From: Rhodoferax sp. TS-BS-61-7 | GTDB taxonomy: Bacteria > Pseudomonadota > Gammaproteobacteria > Burkholderiales > Burkholderiaceae_C | NCBI RefSeq assembly: GCF_002943465.1 | Contig: NZ_PTQY01000002.1 | Span: 62,001 to 126,000, forward strand | Direction: 5' to 3' | DNA length: 64,000 nt | In this document: in pieces, positions 36,634 through 46,178 of the stretch | Layout: each line of letters starts with the position of its first letter | Position numbering within the stretch: the first letter of the stretch is position 1 | Made by a program: the position numbers and the translations under genes | The notes under the pieces: generated by a model | The model's input: the letters and a program-made list of their open reading frames with translations, nothing else | What the model was told of the DNA's origin: nothing | Databases searched by the model: none

Positions 36634-37100
36634 ACCTTCTCCTATGACGTCCAACGTGTTGTAGACGTCAAACAGGTCTTATGAACAGAGCCACATACAC
36701 CCATGATTCCCTCCCGTGGATTCTTTAAGTGCTTGATTTATATCCGATTAGTCAGACCCGATGCCGCGTGGCCATCGATGAAAATGAGGCCAAACCCTGC
36801 AAACCTGCTTATGAACAAGGCGGCTTGCTTATGAGCACCGTTAACGCCAGCTCAGGAACTCTTTGATTTCATTGCGCATTTTGACGTGGGATGCAATTTG
36901 ATGGTGATAACGGAATGGCCGAACCCTGCAATAACCCAGCGCGCGGTGTCTTCATTGACAGTCCGCTTCCGCCGCCTAGCGGGGACGTCAAAAGACTGAC
37001 TGCGGTCTTTCGCAGTGGTCCAAAGCGGTCATTACGTTTGAGATGAGAGGCAAACAACGGCGGCTGTACGTAGGCAAAAGTACTAAGGCGCGACCCGCCG
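36634..37100. other. 467-bp gap with attC-like site and perhaps a decayed cassette
   Basis: Holds GTTGGAC (minus strand, 36656-36650, exact GTTRRRY) next to the preceding gene and an attC-like core at 36960-37037 (GTAATGACCGCTTTGGACC, then CAGTCAGTCTTTTGACG). The 300 bp between are too long for one attC, so a cassette gene may have been lost here. ORF 36869-37135 is a translation of the repeat. Confidence 0.45.
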
Positions 37101-37538
37101 CTATTTGTCCTCTCGATTGAAGGGTTGTGCATCACCTTTGGACCTCACACTCAATTCGCTCCAGTATGTATCACTGGCCGAGACTAGGGACTCGTAACTG
37201 ACCTCAACTTCCGACGGAAGCATGACACGCATAGCATCGTATTCAAGCTCAAGAGTTCCCATGACGCAGTCGAGAAGCAGCGGCTGCTCGGAGGTGACAT
37301 AAAGAATTTCAGGCTCTCGCTCTTGGATCTTCGTTATGTCTTGAGTTGGCTTTTCGTCGTACTCGCTGTAGACAACCTTGGTGTAGCCTGTTAGTTCGAT
37401 TCGGAATGAAATTCCCGGCTCATCGAACATGCCACGTAGATACTCGATCTCGACCTCAAGTATTAGCGTTCCTGGAACGCTGCCGTCGATGTACTTCAGC
37501 ACACCGTCGTGAAAAACACCCCAGATATCGCGCTTCAT
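37101..37538 (-). CDS. Hypothetical protein (cassette)
   Basis: 145 residues, beta-rich and acidic (WGVFHDGVLKYIDGSVPG, SFRIELTGYTKVVYSEYD). No recognised domain. The ATG follows TTTAGGC, a near match to the GTTRRRY box, by 4 bp. It is the first cassette on the minus strand, nearest where an attI and integrase would be expected. Confidence 0.55.
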   Translation of the reverse strand: MKRDIWGVFHDGVLKYIDGSVPGTLILEVEIEYLRGMFDEPGISFRIELTGYTKVVYSEYDEKPTQDITKIQEREPEILYVTSEQPLLLDCVMGTLELEYDAMRVMLPSEVEVSYESLVSASDTYWSELSVRSKGDAQPFNREDK

Positions 37539-37827
37539 TTAAGGCCTAAAGAATAATGTTTGGAAACGTCATCGGAATCCTACAACTGAGCCATGTCGCC
37601 GAATGACTGCTGACGCCGCATAGGCGACCTCGGCAGGCGCACCTCATTTGTATCAGATCGGATGTCTGCTTTCGGGCAGGTATTTCGGGAGTGCAGAAGA
37701 CCGCTTTGGGTCGATTGAGAATGTTCAATATTCACTACACACGCTAGGTGGAAGCCATCCATGCCAGCAAATCGTGTGAAGATAAACAGAACGAAGTTGA
37801 CAACGCGAACTCCTGAGATGGCCCCCC
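37539..37827. other. Array-edge region with attC-like repeats, no integrase
   Basis: Contains CGAATGACTGCTGACGCCGC (about 37600) and GATGTCTGCTTTCGGGCAGG (about 37660), then GACCGCTTTGGGTCGATTG, both plus-oriented versions of the repeat core, and TTTAGGC on the minus strand. No attI or intI is present before the core gene at 37828. Confidence 0.45.
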
Positions 37828-38259
37828 ATGACATACCACTGGTCTGATTCCACCGACTCCCTGGACTGGGACGAACTCGCCGCGCTCTACCGTGCAGCCC
37901 CTTTGGGCAACAAGACGCCCGAGGGGCTGAAAACGGCCTTTGGCAACAGCTTGTTCCGTTGCTTTGTGTATGACGATGGCGCGCTGGTAGGCGTGGGCCG
38001 CGTGCTGGCCGATGGTGTGGACTGCGCCTATGTTTGCGACGTGGCGCTGTTGCCCAGCCACCAGGGCACAGGTTTGGGCAAGGAGATCGTGGCACGGCTG
38101 GTAGCCTTGTCGCAGGGGCACAAGAAAATCATTCTCTATGCGGTGCCGGGCAAGGAGCCCTTCTACCGCAAGTTCGGTTTTCGCCGCATGCGCACAGCCA
38201 TGGCCATTTTTCAGGACACGCAGACTGCGGCCGAGCGTGGTTATATCGACGAAAACTAA
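37828..38259 (+). CDS. GNAT-family N-acetyltransferase
   Basis: 143 residues. The acetyl-CoA motif LLPSHQGTGLGKEIVARL and the preceding CDVAL strand mark the GNAT fold, and FYRKFGFRRM the C-terminal strand pair. Substrate unknown. Core-type composition resumes here, marking the right end of the accessory region. Followed 11 bp later by a GST gene, probably co-transcribed. Confidence 0.88.
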   Translation: MTYHWSDSTDSLDWDELAALYRAAPLGNKTPEGLKTAFGNSLFRCFVYDDGALVGVGRVLADGVDCAYVCDVALLPSHQGTGLGKEIVARLVALSQGHKKIILYAVPGKEPFYRKFGFRRMRTAMAIFQDTQTAAERGYIDEN

Positions 38260-38270
38260 AGGAAGTCCGG

Positions 38271-38912
38271 ATGTACAAATTGCATTGCTTCGCCCAATCG
38301 GGCAACAGTTTCAAGGTGGCTTTTTTGCTGCGTGCGCTGGGCCAGGCCTACGAGCCAGTGTTTGTGGACTTCATGAACGGGGCCTCACGCGACCCCGCGT
38401 GGCGCGAGGCCACCAATGAAATGGGCGAGGCGCCGATTCTGGAAGACGGCACACGCCGCATCACGCAGTCCGGTGCCATCCTCAGCTACCTGGCGGACAA
38501 ACACGGCGCGTATGGCGGCACCACACCTGAGGAAAAGCTGGAGGTGCTGCGCTGGATTTTGTTTGACAACCACAAGTTCACCAGCTACTTCGCCAGTTAC
38601 CGTTTTAGCAAATCGTTTGGCCCGGTGGCACCCGACCCGGCCGTGATGGCCTGGCTCAAGGGCCGGCTGGAAGTGGCCTACGACATCGTCAACAAACACC
38701 TGGCCAAGACACCGTTTATGGTGGGCAACGCCCCCACGATTGCCGACTTCTCGCTGAGCGGCTACGCGTTTTACCCCGAGGAAGAAAACGGGCTGGACCT
38801 GCTGAACCGCTACCCGCATGTGGCAGCCTGGGTCGCGCGCATGCAGGCCTTGCCCGGCTGGGTGGCGCCCTACGACCTGATGCCTGGCGACCGCATACTG
38901 CCCAAGTGGTGA
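38271..38912 (+). CDS. Glutathione S-transferase family protein
   Basis: 213 residues, normal GST length. N-terminal thioredoxin-like domain with serine in CFAQSGNSFKVAFLL as the likely glutathione-activating residue, EAPILEDG with cis-proline, and TQSGAILSYLADK as the glutathione-binding turn; C-terminal helical domain with PTIADFSLSGYAF. Cytoplasmic detoxification or thiol transfer; substrate unknown. An AAGGAAG lies 5 bp before the ATG. Confidence 0.9.
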   Translation: MYKLHCFAQSGNSFKVAFLLRALGQAYEPVFVDFMNGASRDPAWREATNEMGEAPILEDGTRRITQSGAILSYLADKHGAYGGTTPEEKLEVLRWILFDNHKFTSYFASYRFSKSFGPVAPDPAVMAWLKGRLEVAYDIVNKHLAKTPFMVGNAPTIADFSLSGYAFYPEEENGLDLLNRYPHVAAWVARMQALPGWVAPYDLMPGDRILPKW

Positions 38913-38977
38913 TGCCGGGGCATTTGCACGTAAGCTAGGGCGGCGTTCACAATTCGCTTCACTTCGGGAGGGTTGTC

Positions 38978-41152
38978 GTGTTCCTGCTTCGTGTGCTTCA
39001 GGGCTGGTCGACCGGTTTGCGCATTTGCCTGCTGCTGGCTAGCTGCGTGCTGGTGGGGCAGGCGCACGCAGCGCCCGGGTTGCAGCTGAACGTGGATGAG
39101 CAGGCTTGGCTGGCAGCGCACCGCGGCAAGACGTACACGGTGGGTTTTGATCCGTTTGCGGGTATGGACAGTTTTGAATTCCGGGGCCACCGCGTGGGCC
39201 TGTTGCACGACCTGCTCAAGGACATGCAGGCCCAGTTGGGGCTTCATGTGGTTCCAGCCCAGGTCAAGGGCTGGGATGATGCTTACAACCGCTTTGTTGC
39301 GGGCGACATCGACATCCTCTACGGCGCTAACGCCACGCCCGAGCGCGAACGCATCATGCGGTTTACCCGCCCGGTCTGGAAGTACCCCTACACCGTGTTT
39401 GCACGCAACGACACGGCGGTGCAGACGCTGGGCGACCTGGATGGCAAACGTGTGGGTTTTATTCGCAATGACTTTGTCATCGGGCAGCTGCCGCTGGAGT
39501 TTCCGAACATCCATGTGCAGAGCGTGGAGTTTGACGAACAGGAGGCGGGCCTGAAGGCGCTGGAGCGCGGCGAGCTGGACGGCTTTGTGACCGCGGGGGG
39601 CGGGTTGGAGTATGAATTTTTGTACGCCCACCCCAAGCTGGCCCTAGTGGCAGAGCTGCGCGCCATCACCTCGGACATGACCCTGGCCGTGGCCCGGGAC
39701 CAGCAGCTTCTGGCAGGCCTGTTGGACCGCTACATTGCCCAGCGCGAGGCCGTCATTCAGGAGGTGAAAGCCAAGGCGCAGCGCCTGTACAACCGCAAGA
39801 TCCTGCGCCTGAGCGAGGCCGAGTTGCGCTGGCTGGAGAAAAGCGGCACCGCCGTGGTGGGCGTGGCCGAGGACTACCTGCCTTTCGACTACTACGACAA
39901 AGGCGAGTACCGCGGCATTGCCGGCGAGATGTTGCAGCGCATTGGCGACACGGTGGGCATCCGCTTTGAGGTGGTCAGTGGCACCTTTGCCGACATCATG
40001 GACAAGGCGCGCAAGGGCGGTGTGGACGTGGCCAACATGGCCAAGACCGAAGACCGGCTCAAAGACTTTGTGTTTCCCCACGCCATCAGCACCGAGCGCG
40101 ACATCATCGTGGGCCTCAAGAGCAGCGCGCCGGTGCAGGATGTGTACGGGCTGGACGGGCAACGGGTGGCGGTGATTGACGGTTTTTGGCACGAGGAGTA
40201 CCTGCGCAAGAACCTGAAGAACCCGCAGATCGTGCGCACCGCAGACATCATGGAATCGCTGCGCCTGGTGCGCAATGGCGAGGTGGCCTACATGATCGAG
40301 AACCCCACGGTGGTGGAGTTCTACATCAACGGCCTGGGCTACACCGACGTGGTGAAACGCGGCAACACCTCCAAAGACTCGTTTGTGTACTTTGGCGTGA
40401 GCCGGCGCCAGCCCGAGCTGGCGTCCATCATGGACAAGGTGATTCCGCTGATCCGCTTTGAGGACGCCAAGTACGCCGGCATCCAGAGCGTGCCGGCCCT
40501 GCGCAACGAGGCCAACCGGCGGCTGATCCTGATCGTGGCGTTTTTGCTGGCGGCCTTGCTGGGCATTTTGATGCTGGTCATCAAGGTGGTGCGCAAGCTG
40601 GCCGAGCAAAAGGCCCGCACCCAGTTTTTGACCGAGCGCGAGCATTTTCTGTACACCGACACCCTGACCGGCTTTCACAACCGCAACTACTTCAGCGACC
40701 GGGCCGAGCAGGCGCTGCGGCCCGACTACCCGCAGGCCGTGGTGGTGGCCGACTTGAATAACCTGAAGCGTGTGAACGACAGCTACGGCCACGCCGCGGG
40801 TGACGCCTTGCTGCTGCTGTTTGCGGGCTTGGTGCGTGAGCAGTGGCCCGAGGGGCATTTCTTCCGCATGGGGGGTGACGAGTTCCTCATCGTGCTGCCC
40901 GCTACCAGCGAAGCCCAGGCCCTGGCGGGCATGGAGGGGCTGCGCCAGCGCTGCCTGGGTGCCCGGCTGCCAGCCGCGCCGGATGCCTGGGGCGCCCCCA
41001 GCGCCGCGCTGGGCCACGCCATGCGTGCGAATGCAGAGCAACCCCTGGCGCAGTGCATTGCGCAGGCTGACCAGTGCATGTACCAGGCCAAGGCGCTGAT
41101 GAAAAAGCGGCGTTCGGACCTAGAGGATCCTGCGCCCGAACCCTCAGCCTGA
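38978..41152 (+). CDS. Diguanylate cyclase with tandem periplasmic solute-binding sensor domains
   Basis: 724 residues from a GTG. Signal/anchor at 14-31, then two SBP_bac_3-type ligand domains (about 45-255 and 285-505), a membrane helix (about 513-534) and a GGDEF domain with intact FFRMGGDEF near 632. It should make c-di-GMP when an amino-acid-like ligand binds outside. The RxxD inhibitory site is missing (residues at that spacing are W and G), so product inhibition is unlikely. The first sensor lies close to ABC-type amino acid receptors. Confidence 0.9.
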   Translation: MFLLRVLQGWSTGLRICLLLASCVLVGQAHAAPGLQLNVDEQAWLAAHRGKTYTVGFDPFAGMDSFEFRGHRVGLLHDLLKDMQAQLGLHVVPAQVKGWDDAYNRFVAGDIDILYGANATPERERIMRFTRPVWKYPYTVFARNDTAVQTLGDLDGKRVGFIRNDFVIGQLPLEFPNIHVQSVEFDEQEAGLKALERGELDGFVTAGGGLEYEFLYAHPKLALVAELRAITSDMTLAVARDQQLLAGLLDRYIAQREAVIQEVKAKAQRLYNRKILRLSEAELRWLEKSGTAVVGVAEDYLPFDYYDKGEYRGIAGEMLQRIGDTVGIRFEVVSGTFADIMDKARKGGVDVANMAKTEDRLKDFVFPHAISTERDIIVGLKSSAPVQDVYGLDGQRVAVIDGFWHEEYLRKNLKNPQIVRTADIMESLRLVRNGEVAYMIENPTVVEFYINGLGYTDVVKRGNTSKDSFVYFGVSRRQPELASIMDKVIPLIRFEDAKYAGIQSVPALRNEANRRLILIVAFLLAALLGILMLVIKVVRKLAEQKARTQFLTEREHFLYTDTLTGFHNRNYFSDRAEQALRPDYPQAVVVADLNNLKRVNDSYGHAAGDALLLLFAGLVREQWPEGHFFRMGGDEFLIVLPATSEAQALAGMEGLRQRCLGARLPAAPDAWGAPSAALGHAMRANAEQPLAQCIAQADQCMYQAKALMKKRRSDLEDPAPEPSA

Positions 41153-42127
41153 GGCGGTGGCCAGGCGCCATGCTTGCACCCAGCTTGCTAGGTGGTCTGG
41201 CGTGTGTGTGCCGGCGCCTGGCGGCAGGCCCAGCGCCTGTGCGGCCTGCTGCAGGGCTTGCAGCGCAGCCTGGGGTGTGGCGGTGTCCAGTGCGGTAGCG
41301 CCGTTTTGTTTGCTGAGTTTTTCGCCGTTGGGGCCCAGAACCAGCGGCGTGTGCAGGTAGTGCGGGGTGGGCAGGCCCAGCGCGCGCTGCAGCCCAATTT
41401 GCCGCGCCGTGTTGTCGGCCAGGTCTTCACCGCGCACCACATGCGTGATGCCTTGTGCCGCATCGTCCACCACCACCGCTAGCTGATAGGCCCACAGGCC
41501 ATCGGCGCGTTTGAGCACAAAGTCGCCTACCGCCTGTTCCACATGCTGGCTTTGTGGGCCCAGGCGGCGGTCGGTCCAGTGCAGTAGCTGGGCGTTATTT
41601 GCTATGAATTCAGGAGCTGCTTGCGCAATATCCATAAGCGCTAGAGGCCAATTTGGCTTAAAAATAGCGGTATCAGTGCGCAGGCGCCAGGCACGACCGG
41701 GCTTGCCGTGTAGGCCGCCTTGCTCGGGTCTGCAGGTGCCGGGGTAGACCAGTTCGCCGTGGCGCGGCTTGCCATCGCCCCGCACGGCCAGCGCTTGTTC
41801 AATGTCTTTGCGCGAGCAGGCGCAGGCATAGGCCAGGCCGGCGGCAATCAGTTGCTCCAGCGCTTGTTGGTACAGGTTGTTGCGCTGGCTTTGCCACACG
41901 GGCGGTTCGTCGGGGTGCAGGCCGCAGGCGGCCAGTTGCTGCAAGATGGTCTGGTCGGCACCCGGTATGCAGCGCGGTGTGTCCACGTCTTCGATGCGCA
42001 CCAGCCACTGCCCGCCATGCGCCCGCGCATCCAGCCAACTGGCCAGCGCCGCAACGAGCGAGCCCGCATGCAGCGGGCCCGTGGGGGAGGGCGCGAATCG
42101 CCCTCGGTAGGTCAAACGGCTGTTCAC
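41144..42127 (-). CDS. gluQ: Glutamyl-Q tRNA(Asp) synthetase
   Basis: 327 residues, somewhat longer than the usual 290-300. [15 protein letters not shown] holds the HIGH-type motif, zinc ligands are in ACACSRKD and YPGTCR, and KLSKQNGA is the KMSKS-type loop. The anticodon-binding domain is absent, as in all GluQ. It glutamylates queuosine in tRNA-Asp. Residues 157-176 ([20 protein letters not shown]) are encoded by palindromic repeat copy C, an in-frame insertion between the zinc region and the [10 protein letters not shown]-type core. Its ATG overlaps the next gene's stop. Confidence 0.93.
   Translation of the reverse strand: MNSRLTYRGRFAPSPTGPLHAGSLVAALASWLDARAHGGQWLVRIEDVDTPRCIPGADQTILQQLAACGLHPDEPPVWQSQRNNLYQQALEQLIAAGLAYACACSRKDIEQALAVRGDGKPRHGELVYPGTCRPEQGGLHGKPGRAWRLRTDTAIFKPNWPLALMDIAQAAPEFIANNAQLLHWTDRRLGPQSQHVEQAVGDFVLKRADGLWAYQLAVVVDDAAQGITHVVRGEDLADNTARQIGLQRALGLPTPHYLHTPLVLGPNGEKLSKQNGATALDTATPQAALQALQQAAQALGLPPGAGTHTPDHLASWVQAWRLATASG
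41601..41660 (+). repeat. 60-bp palindromic repeat, copy C (in frame inside gluQ)
   Basis: GCTATGAATTCAGGAGCTGC through AATATCCATAAGCGCTAGAGG; 44 of 60 positions equal copy A without gaps. The coding (minus) strand reads [10 protein letters not shown] through the core, in the same phase as copy H. Confidence 0.85.
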
Positions 42128-43167
42128 GCCATCGAGAGTGCCAGTTCAAGGCCTGACACAAAGGCATCTTCCACGCGGTGGCCCAGGCACCAGTCGCCGC
42201 ACACGCCCAGGCCGGCCTTGGCGTCCAGCAGGTGGCTGTGGCCCAGGGGCTGTTCGGTCTTGGCGTACATCCAGCGGTGCACATCGGCGTGGGCCGGTTC
42301 GGCGCGGATGCCAGTGATCTCGGAGAAGGCCTTGATGAGTTTGGCCTGCACGCGGGCGGGGTTGTCTTGCAAATGTTCTTGTGACCAGGCGGCGCTGGCT
42401 TGCACGGTCCAGCGCTCCACGCGGCCACGGCCCGGTTTGCTCGATTCACGTGTGAGCCAGGCAATACGGTGGTGGGTGCTGCGCGCCGCGTTCCACTGCG
42501 GGCCCAAGGTGGTGAGGCCGGGTTGCACGGCCTGCGGGAAGGCCAGCATCAGTGTCCAGCACGGGGCCACTGACACCTTGGTGGTTTTCTTGGCCAGCGC
42601 CTCACCCTTGGGGGTGGTGGCCAGCAGGGCCTGGGCCTGCGGGTGGGGGATGGCCAGCACCACGGCGTCAAAACCGCTGTACACATGGCTACTGTCGTCG
42701 GCACCGGTGGTGCGCAGCTGCCATTGGTTTTTGTTGAGGGCGTCGGGCGCAATGCCCATGACGCGGGTTTGCAATTCCACGTTGCCTGCGTCCACCAGCG
42801 GCTTGGCCCATGCGCCCACCAGCGCGTTCATACCGGGCGAGGGCACCCAATGCGGCTCGCGTGCCGGCAGGCCGGCAGCGGCCACGCGGCCGTGGGAGTC
42901 CAGCACACGCACGGTGTTGGCGCTCCAAGGGCGGCACAGGCCGGCGGTGGTTTGCAGGGCCAGCTCAAAGCGTGCATCGCGCACGGTGAAATACTGCGCG
43001 CCATGGTCAAAGGTGCCGAACGCGCTGCTGCGCGTGGACATGCGCCCGCCCAAGCCCTGGCTTTTGTCAAACACGGTCACCCGGTGGCCTGCTTGCACCA
43101 GCGTGCGTGCACAAGCGATACCGGCCATGCCGGCGCCCACGATAGCGATGTGTTTGGAAGTGGTCAT
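42124..43167 (-). CDS. NAD(P)/FAD-dependent oxidoreductase, renalase/amine oxidase-like
   Basis: 347 residues from MTTSKH. Rossmann dinucleotide motif [17 protein letters not shown], then [14 protein letters not shown] and, near the end, [20 protein letters not shown] as the second FAD contact. Such proteins oxidise amine or nicotinamide substrates; the substrate here is unknown. The stop overlaps gluQ's ATG (ATGA), so the pair is co-translated. Confidence 0.87.
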   Translation of the reverse strand: MTTSKHIAIVGAGMAGIACARTLVQAGHRVTVFDKSQGLGGRMSTRSSAFGTFDHGAQYFTVRDARFELALQTTAGLCRPWSANTVRVLDSHGRVAAAGLPAREPHWVPSPGMNALVGAWAKPLVDAGNVELQTRVMGIAPDALNKNQWQLRTTGADDSSHVYSGFDAVVLAIPHPQAQALLATTPKGEALAKKTTKVSVAPCWTLMLAFPQAVQPGLTTLGPQWNAARSTHHRIAWLTRESSKPGRGRVERWTVQASAAWSQEHLQDNPARVQAKLIKAFSEITGIRAEPAHADVHRWMYAKTEQPLGHSHLLDAKAGLGVCGDWCLGHRVEDAFVSGLELALSMA

Positions 43168-43227
43168 GGGCGCAATCTCCAATAGTTGTAGTGGTCTCTT
43201 TATACACGCTGGCCGGGCCCCACGGGC

Positions 43228-44169
43228 TTACGCGTTGCGGTGTTCTTCCAGCAGCGCGTCGCGTGTGGCCGGGCTTTCCAGTTGGCTCAGCCACCACTGC
43301 AGTGCCTTGCCCTGCTGGGTGGTTTTGCTCAGGCGCCAGGCGTAGTGCAGCGGCACCTGGCGCTGGGCGCGCTCGGTCTTTTTCACCACCAGGCGGCCGG
43401 TTTCGATGTAGCTGTCGGCCATGCAGCGTGGCAGGTTGCCACCGCCCAGGCCACGCAGTTGTGCGTCCAGCTTGGCGTGCATGGTGGGCACGGTGAATAC
43501 ATCTTGTCCGCTGAGCAGGCCAAAGGTCTGGCCCAAACCGCGGCTGATGGAGTCGGCCACCGCCACGGCACGGTGTTTCTGGATCACCTCGTCGCTGAGC
43601 GGCTCGGGCGCGTTGGCCAGCGGGTGGTGGGGGGCCACGGCATACACAAAGGTGATGTGGCCCAGGGGTTTGCTGTGCACCCCGGCGGTACGCGCCGAGT
43701 CTGGGCCCACGCCAATGGCCAGGTCGGCCTGGCCGCGGGTCAGGGCTTCGAGCGTGCCCGACAGCGTTTCCTCGCGCAGGCGGATGCGGGTGGGGGGCGA
43801 CTGGCTGAAAAAGCTCTCGCACAGCTCCATCATGGTGGGTTTGGAGATGACGGTGTCGATGGCAATGGTGAGCTGCGGCTCCCAGCCCGTGGCCACACGT
43901 TTGACGCGGTTGGCCACCGCATCAATTTCTTCGAGCAGGCGCGCACCTTCGCGCAGCAGCTCGGCCCCGGCCTCGGTCAGCTTGGCCTGCCGCGAGCTGC
44001 GGTCGTACAACAGCACGTCCAGCGCGTCCTCGATCTGGCGCACCCGGTAGGTCAGCGCGCTGGGCACCATGCCCATTTCGCGCGCCGCGGCGGCAAAGCT
44101 GCCGGCCACCGCAATGGTCTGCAGCATGGAGAGCGCGTCGGGAGTCAAAAAGTCGCGGGCGTTTTGCAT
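43228..44169 (-). CDS. LysR-family transcriptional regulator
   Basis: 313 residues. HTH at about 10-70 (SFAAAAREMGMVPSALTYRV), effector domain 95-300. Divergent from the pirin-DoxX-flavodoxin cluster starting at 44290, so it probably controls those redox genes and itself; the 120-bp gap is the likely operator region. Co-factor unknown. Confidence 0.9.
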   Translation of the reverse strand: MQNARDFLTPDALSMLQTIAVAGSFAAAAREMGMVPSALTYRVRQIEDALDVLLYDRSSRQAKLTEAGAELLREGARLLEEIDAVANRVKRVATGWEPQLTIAIDTVISKPTMMELCESFFSQSPPTRIRLREETLSGTLEALTRGQADLAIGVGPDSARTAGVHSKPLGHITFVYAVAPHHPLANAPEPLSDEVIQKHRAVAVADSISRGLGQTFGLLSGQDVFTVPTMHAKLDAQLRGLGGGNLPRCMADSYIETGRLVVKKTERAQRQVPLHYAWRLSKTTQQGKALQWWLSQLESPATRDALLEEHRNA

Positions 44170-44289
44170 GAAGCAGGCCTTTATGTTGAATTGGTTTGAA
44201 TGATGCCATCAAACAGCGTGGATGGAAAACACTGTTCCGAGGCCTAAAGTTCAACCCATCAGCAAGACACACAGAGAAAGGACACCGCT

Positions 44290-44991
44290 ATGTTGACCTT
44301 ACGCAAATCCCAAGACCGCGGCCAAGCCGACCATGGCTGGCTGAAGTCGTTCCACAGCTTTTCGTTCGCCGGTTACTACGACCCTGCCCACATGGGCTGG
44401 GGCAACCTGCGCGTCATCAACGAAGACCGCATTGCCCCCGGCACCGGCTTTGGTACCCACGGCCACCGCGACATGGAAATCATCAGCTACGTGATGTCGG
44501 GCAACCTGGCGCACAAGGACAGCATGGGCAACGTCAAGGGTATTCCGCCCGGTGATGTGCAGCGCATGAGTGCGGGCAGCGGTGTGCAGCACAGCGAGTT
44601 CAACCACGCCCAGGGCGAGACCACACACTTCTTCCAGATCTGGATCGAGCCCAATGTGCGCGGCATCCCGCCCAGCTATGAGCAGAAGAGTTTTGACACT
44701 GCCGAGAAACAAGGCAAGCTGCGGCTGGTCGCGTCGCCCGACGGTGCGGACAACAGCGTGCTGATCCACGCCGATGCCAAGCTGTACAGCGGCCTGTTTG
44801 ATGGTGCCGAGAGTGCCGAACTGGCCCTGGACCCCGCCCGCAAAGCCTATGTGCAGGTGCTGCGTGGCGGTGTGGAAGTGAATGGCGCCAAGCTCACGAC
44901 GGGTGATGCGGCGCTGCTTGAGGGCGAAAGCCGCATTACCCTGGCCCAAGGGTCCAACGCCGAAGTCTTGGTGTTTGACCTGGAAGCCTGA
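44290..44991 (+). CDS. Pirin family protein
   Basis: 233 residues, typical of YhhW-like pirins. Metal-binding cupin residues are in GFGTHGHRDMEIISYV and the GSGVQHSEFNHAQ segment; second cupin domain in the C-terminal half. Pirins can act as quercetinases and redox sensors. First gene of the cluster controlled by the divergent LysR. Confidence 0.92.
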   Translation: MLTLRKSQDRGQADHGWLKSFHSFSFAGYYDPAHMGWGNLRVINEDRIAPGTGFGTHGHRDMEIISYVMSGNLAHKDSMGNVKGIPPGDVQRMSAGSGVQHSEFNHAQGETTHFFQIWIEPNVRGIPPSYEQKSFDTAEKQGKLRLVASPDGADNSVLIHADAKLYSGLFDGAESAELALDPARKAYVQVLRGGVEVNGAKLTTGDAALLEGESRITLAQGSNAEVLVFDLEA

Positions 44992-45025
44992 TTTTTTAGT
45001 TCTTTAACCAACGAAGGAGATCCTC

Positions 45026-45436
45026 ATGTTTGACAAATTCCAAAACCCCCTGGCCCTGGCCGCGCGCATTCTGTTGGCAGCCTTGTTTGTGCCTGCTGGC
45101 ATCAGCAAAATTGCGGGCTTTGCCGGCACCGTGGGCTACATCGGCTCGGTCGGCTTGCCGCTGCCCGTAGTCGGCGCAGTGCTGGCCATCGTGGCCGAAG
45201 CGGGCGGTGGCATTGCGCTGCTGCTGGGCTTGCAGACCCGCTTGGCTGCACTGGTGTTGGCTGTGTTCACCCTGGCCGCGGGTGTGTTTTTCCACGCCTT
45301 CTGGGCCGCCGCCCCCGAAGCTGCGCAGATACAACAAATCATGTTCATGAAAAACATCGCCATCGTGGGTGGTCTGTTAATGTTGACGGCCTTTGGCCCC
45401 GGCGCGCTGAGCCTGGACGCCAAGCGCGGCAAGTAA
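45026..45436 (+). CDS. DoxX family membrane protein
   Basis: 136 residues, four helices. ILLAALFVPAGISKIAGF and MFMKNIAIVGGLLML are DoxX-family signatures. Inner-membrane protein often placed with pirin and quinone reductases in oxidative-stress clusters. 34 bp after the pirin gene with GAAGGAGATCCTC before the ATG. Confidence 0.9.
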   Translation: MFDKFQNPLALAARILLAALFVPAGISKIAGFAGTVGYIGSVGLPLPVVGAVLAIVAEAGGGIALLLGLQTRLAALVLAVFTLAAGVFFHAFWAAAPEAAQIQQIMFMKNIAIVGGLLMLTAFGPGALSLDAKRGK

Positions 45437-45445
45437 TCCCCCTGG

Positions 45446-45473
45446 AGCCCGCACGCTGCGGGCCCCTCTTGTT
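45446..45473 (+). terminator. Possible stem-loop terminator after doxX
   Basis: GCCCGCA-CGC-TGCGGGC stem followed by CCCCTCTTGTTT; the T run is weak, so this may only slow transcription before the flavodoxin gene. Confidence 0.4.
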
Positions 45474-45509
45474 TCGCCTTAACTTTCACCTTTATCAAGG
45501 AGCTTTGAC

Positions 45510-46061
45510 ATGGCAAAAGTAGCAGTGGTATTTCATTCCGGTTACGGTCACACGCAGCGCCTGGCGCAGTCGGTGGCACAGGGCGCAGCGGCGGACCTGA
45601 TCACCATCGACGCCGACGGCAATGTGCCCGAAGCCGCCTGGGACACCCTGGCCGCGGCCGACGCGATCATCTTTGGCTCGCCCACCTACATGGGCAGCGT
45701 GAGCTGGCAGTTCAAGAAGTTTGCTGACGCCTCCAGCAAGCCTTGGTATGTCCAGGCCTGGAAAGACAAAATTTTTGGCGGCTTTACCAACAGCGCCAAC
45801 GTGGACGGCGACAAACACTCCACGCTGCACTACTTCATGACCCTGGCCATGCAACACGGCGGCCTGTGGGCCGGCACCGGCATGGCCTACAACAACCACA
45901 AGGGTTCCCAGCGCGCCGACCTGAACTACCTGGCGTCCAACGCCGGCCCGATTGCCCAGACCCCGGGTGACGCCAGTGCCGACGAGATGAACCCCGGTGA
46001 TCTGGAAACCGGACGCAAGTATGGCGAGCGTATTGCTGCGCTGGCGGGCAAGCGCGGTTAA
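45510..46061 (+). CDS. Flavodoxin-fold NAD(P)H:quinone oxidoreductase (WrbA-like)
   Basis: 183 residues. FMN phosphate loop HSGYGHTQRLA, then FGSPTYMGSVSWQFK and the GGFTNSA stretch of the FMN isoalloxazine site, as in WrbA/flavodoxin-like reductases. It would reduce quinones by two electrons, limiting redox cycling. Third gene of the LysR-controlled cluster, preceded by AAGGAG 7 bp before the ATG and followed by a strong terminator. Confidence 0.9.
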   Translation: MAKVAVVFHSGYGHTQRLAQSVAQGAAADLITIDADGNVPEAAWDTLAAADAIIFGSPTYMGSVSWQFKKFADASSKPWYVQAWKDKIFGGFTNSANVDGDKHSTLHYFMTLAMQHGGLWAGTGMAYNNHKGSQRADLNYLASNAGPIAQTPGDASADEMNPGDLETGRKYGERIAALAGKRG

Positions 46062-46079
46062 GCGGCTTTTGCTCTTGTG

Positions 46080-46118
46080 AAACCCAGGCCCGGTGCAGCG
46101 GCACCGGCCTGGGTTTTT
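46080..46118 (+). terminator. Strong rho-independent terminator
   Basis: AACCCAGGCCCGGTGC / GCACCGGCCTGGGTT stem with an AGCG loop, followed by TTTTT, 19 bp after the flavodoxin stop. Confidence 0.9.
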
Positions 46119-46178
46119 GCATGCGGCTTGCTAAGATGGCTGCGGCACTTTTGCCAGCAACCCGAGGTTTTTCCTCTT

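Noticed and set aside
36869-37135. 88-aa minus-strand ORF
   Set aside because: A translation of the attC-like repeat; overlaps the end of the 37101 gene.
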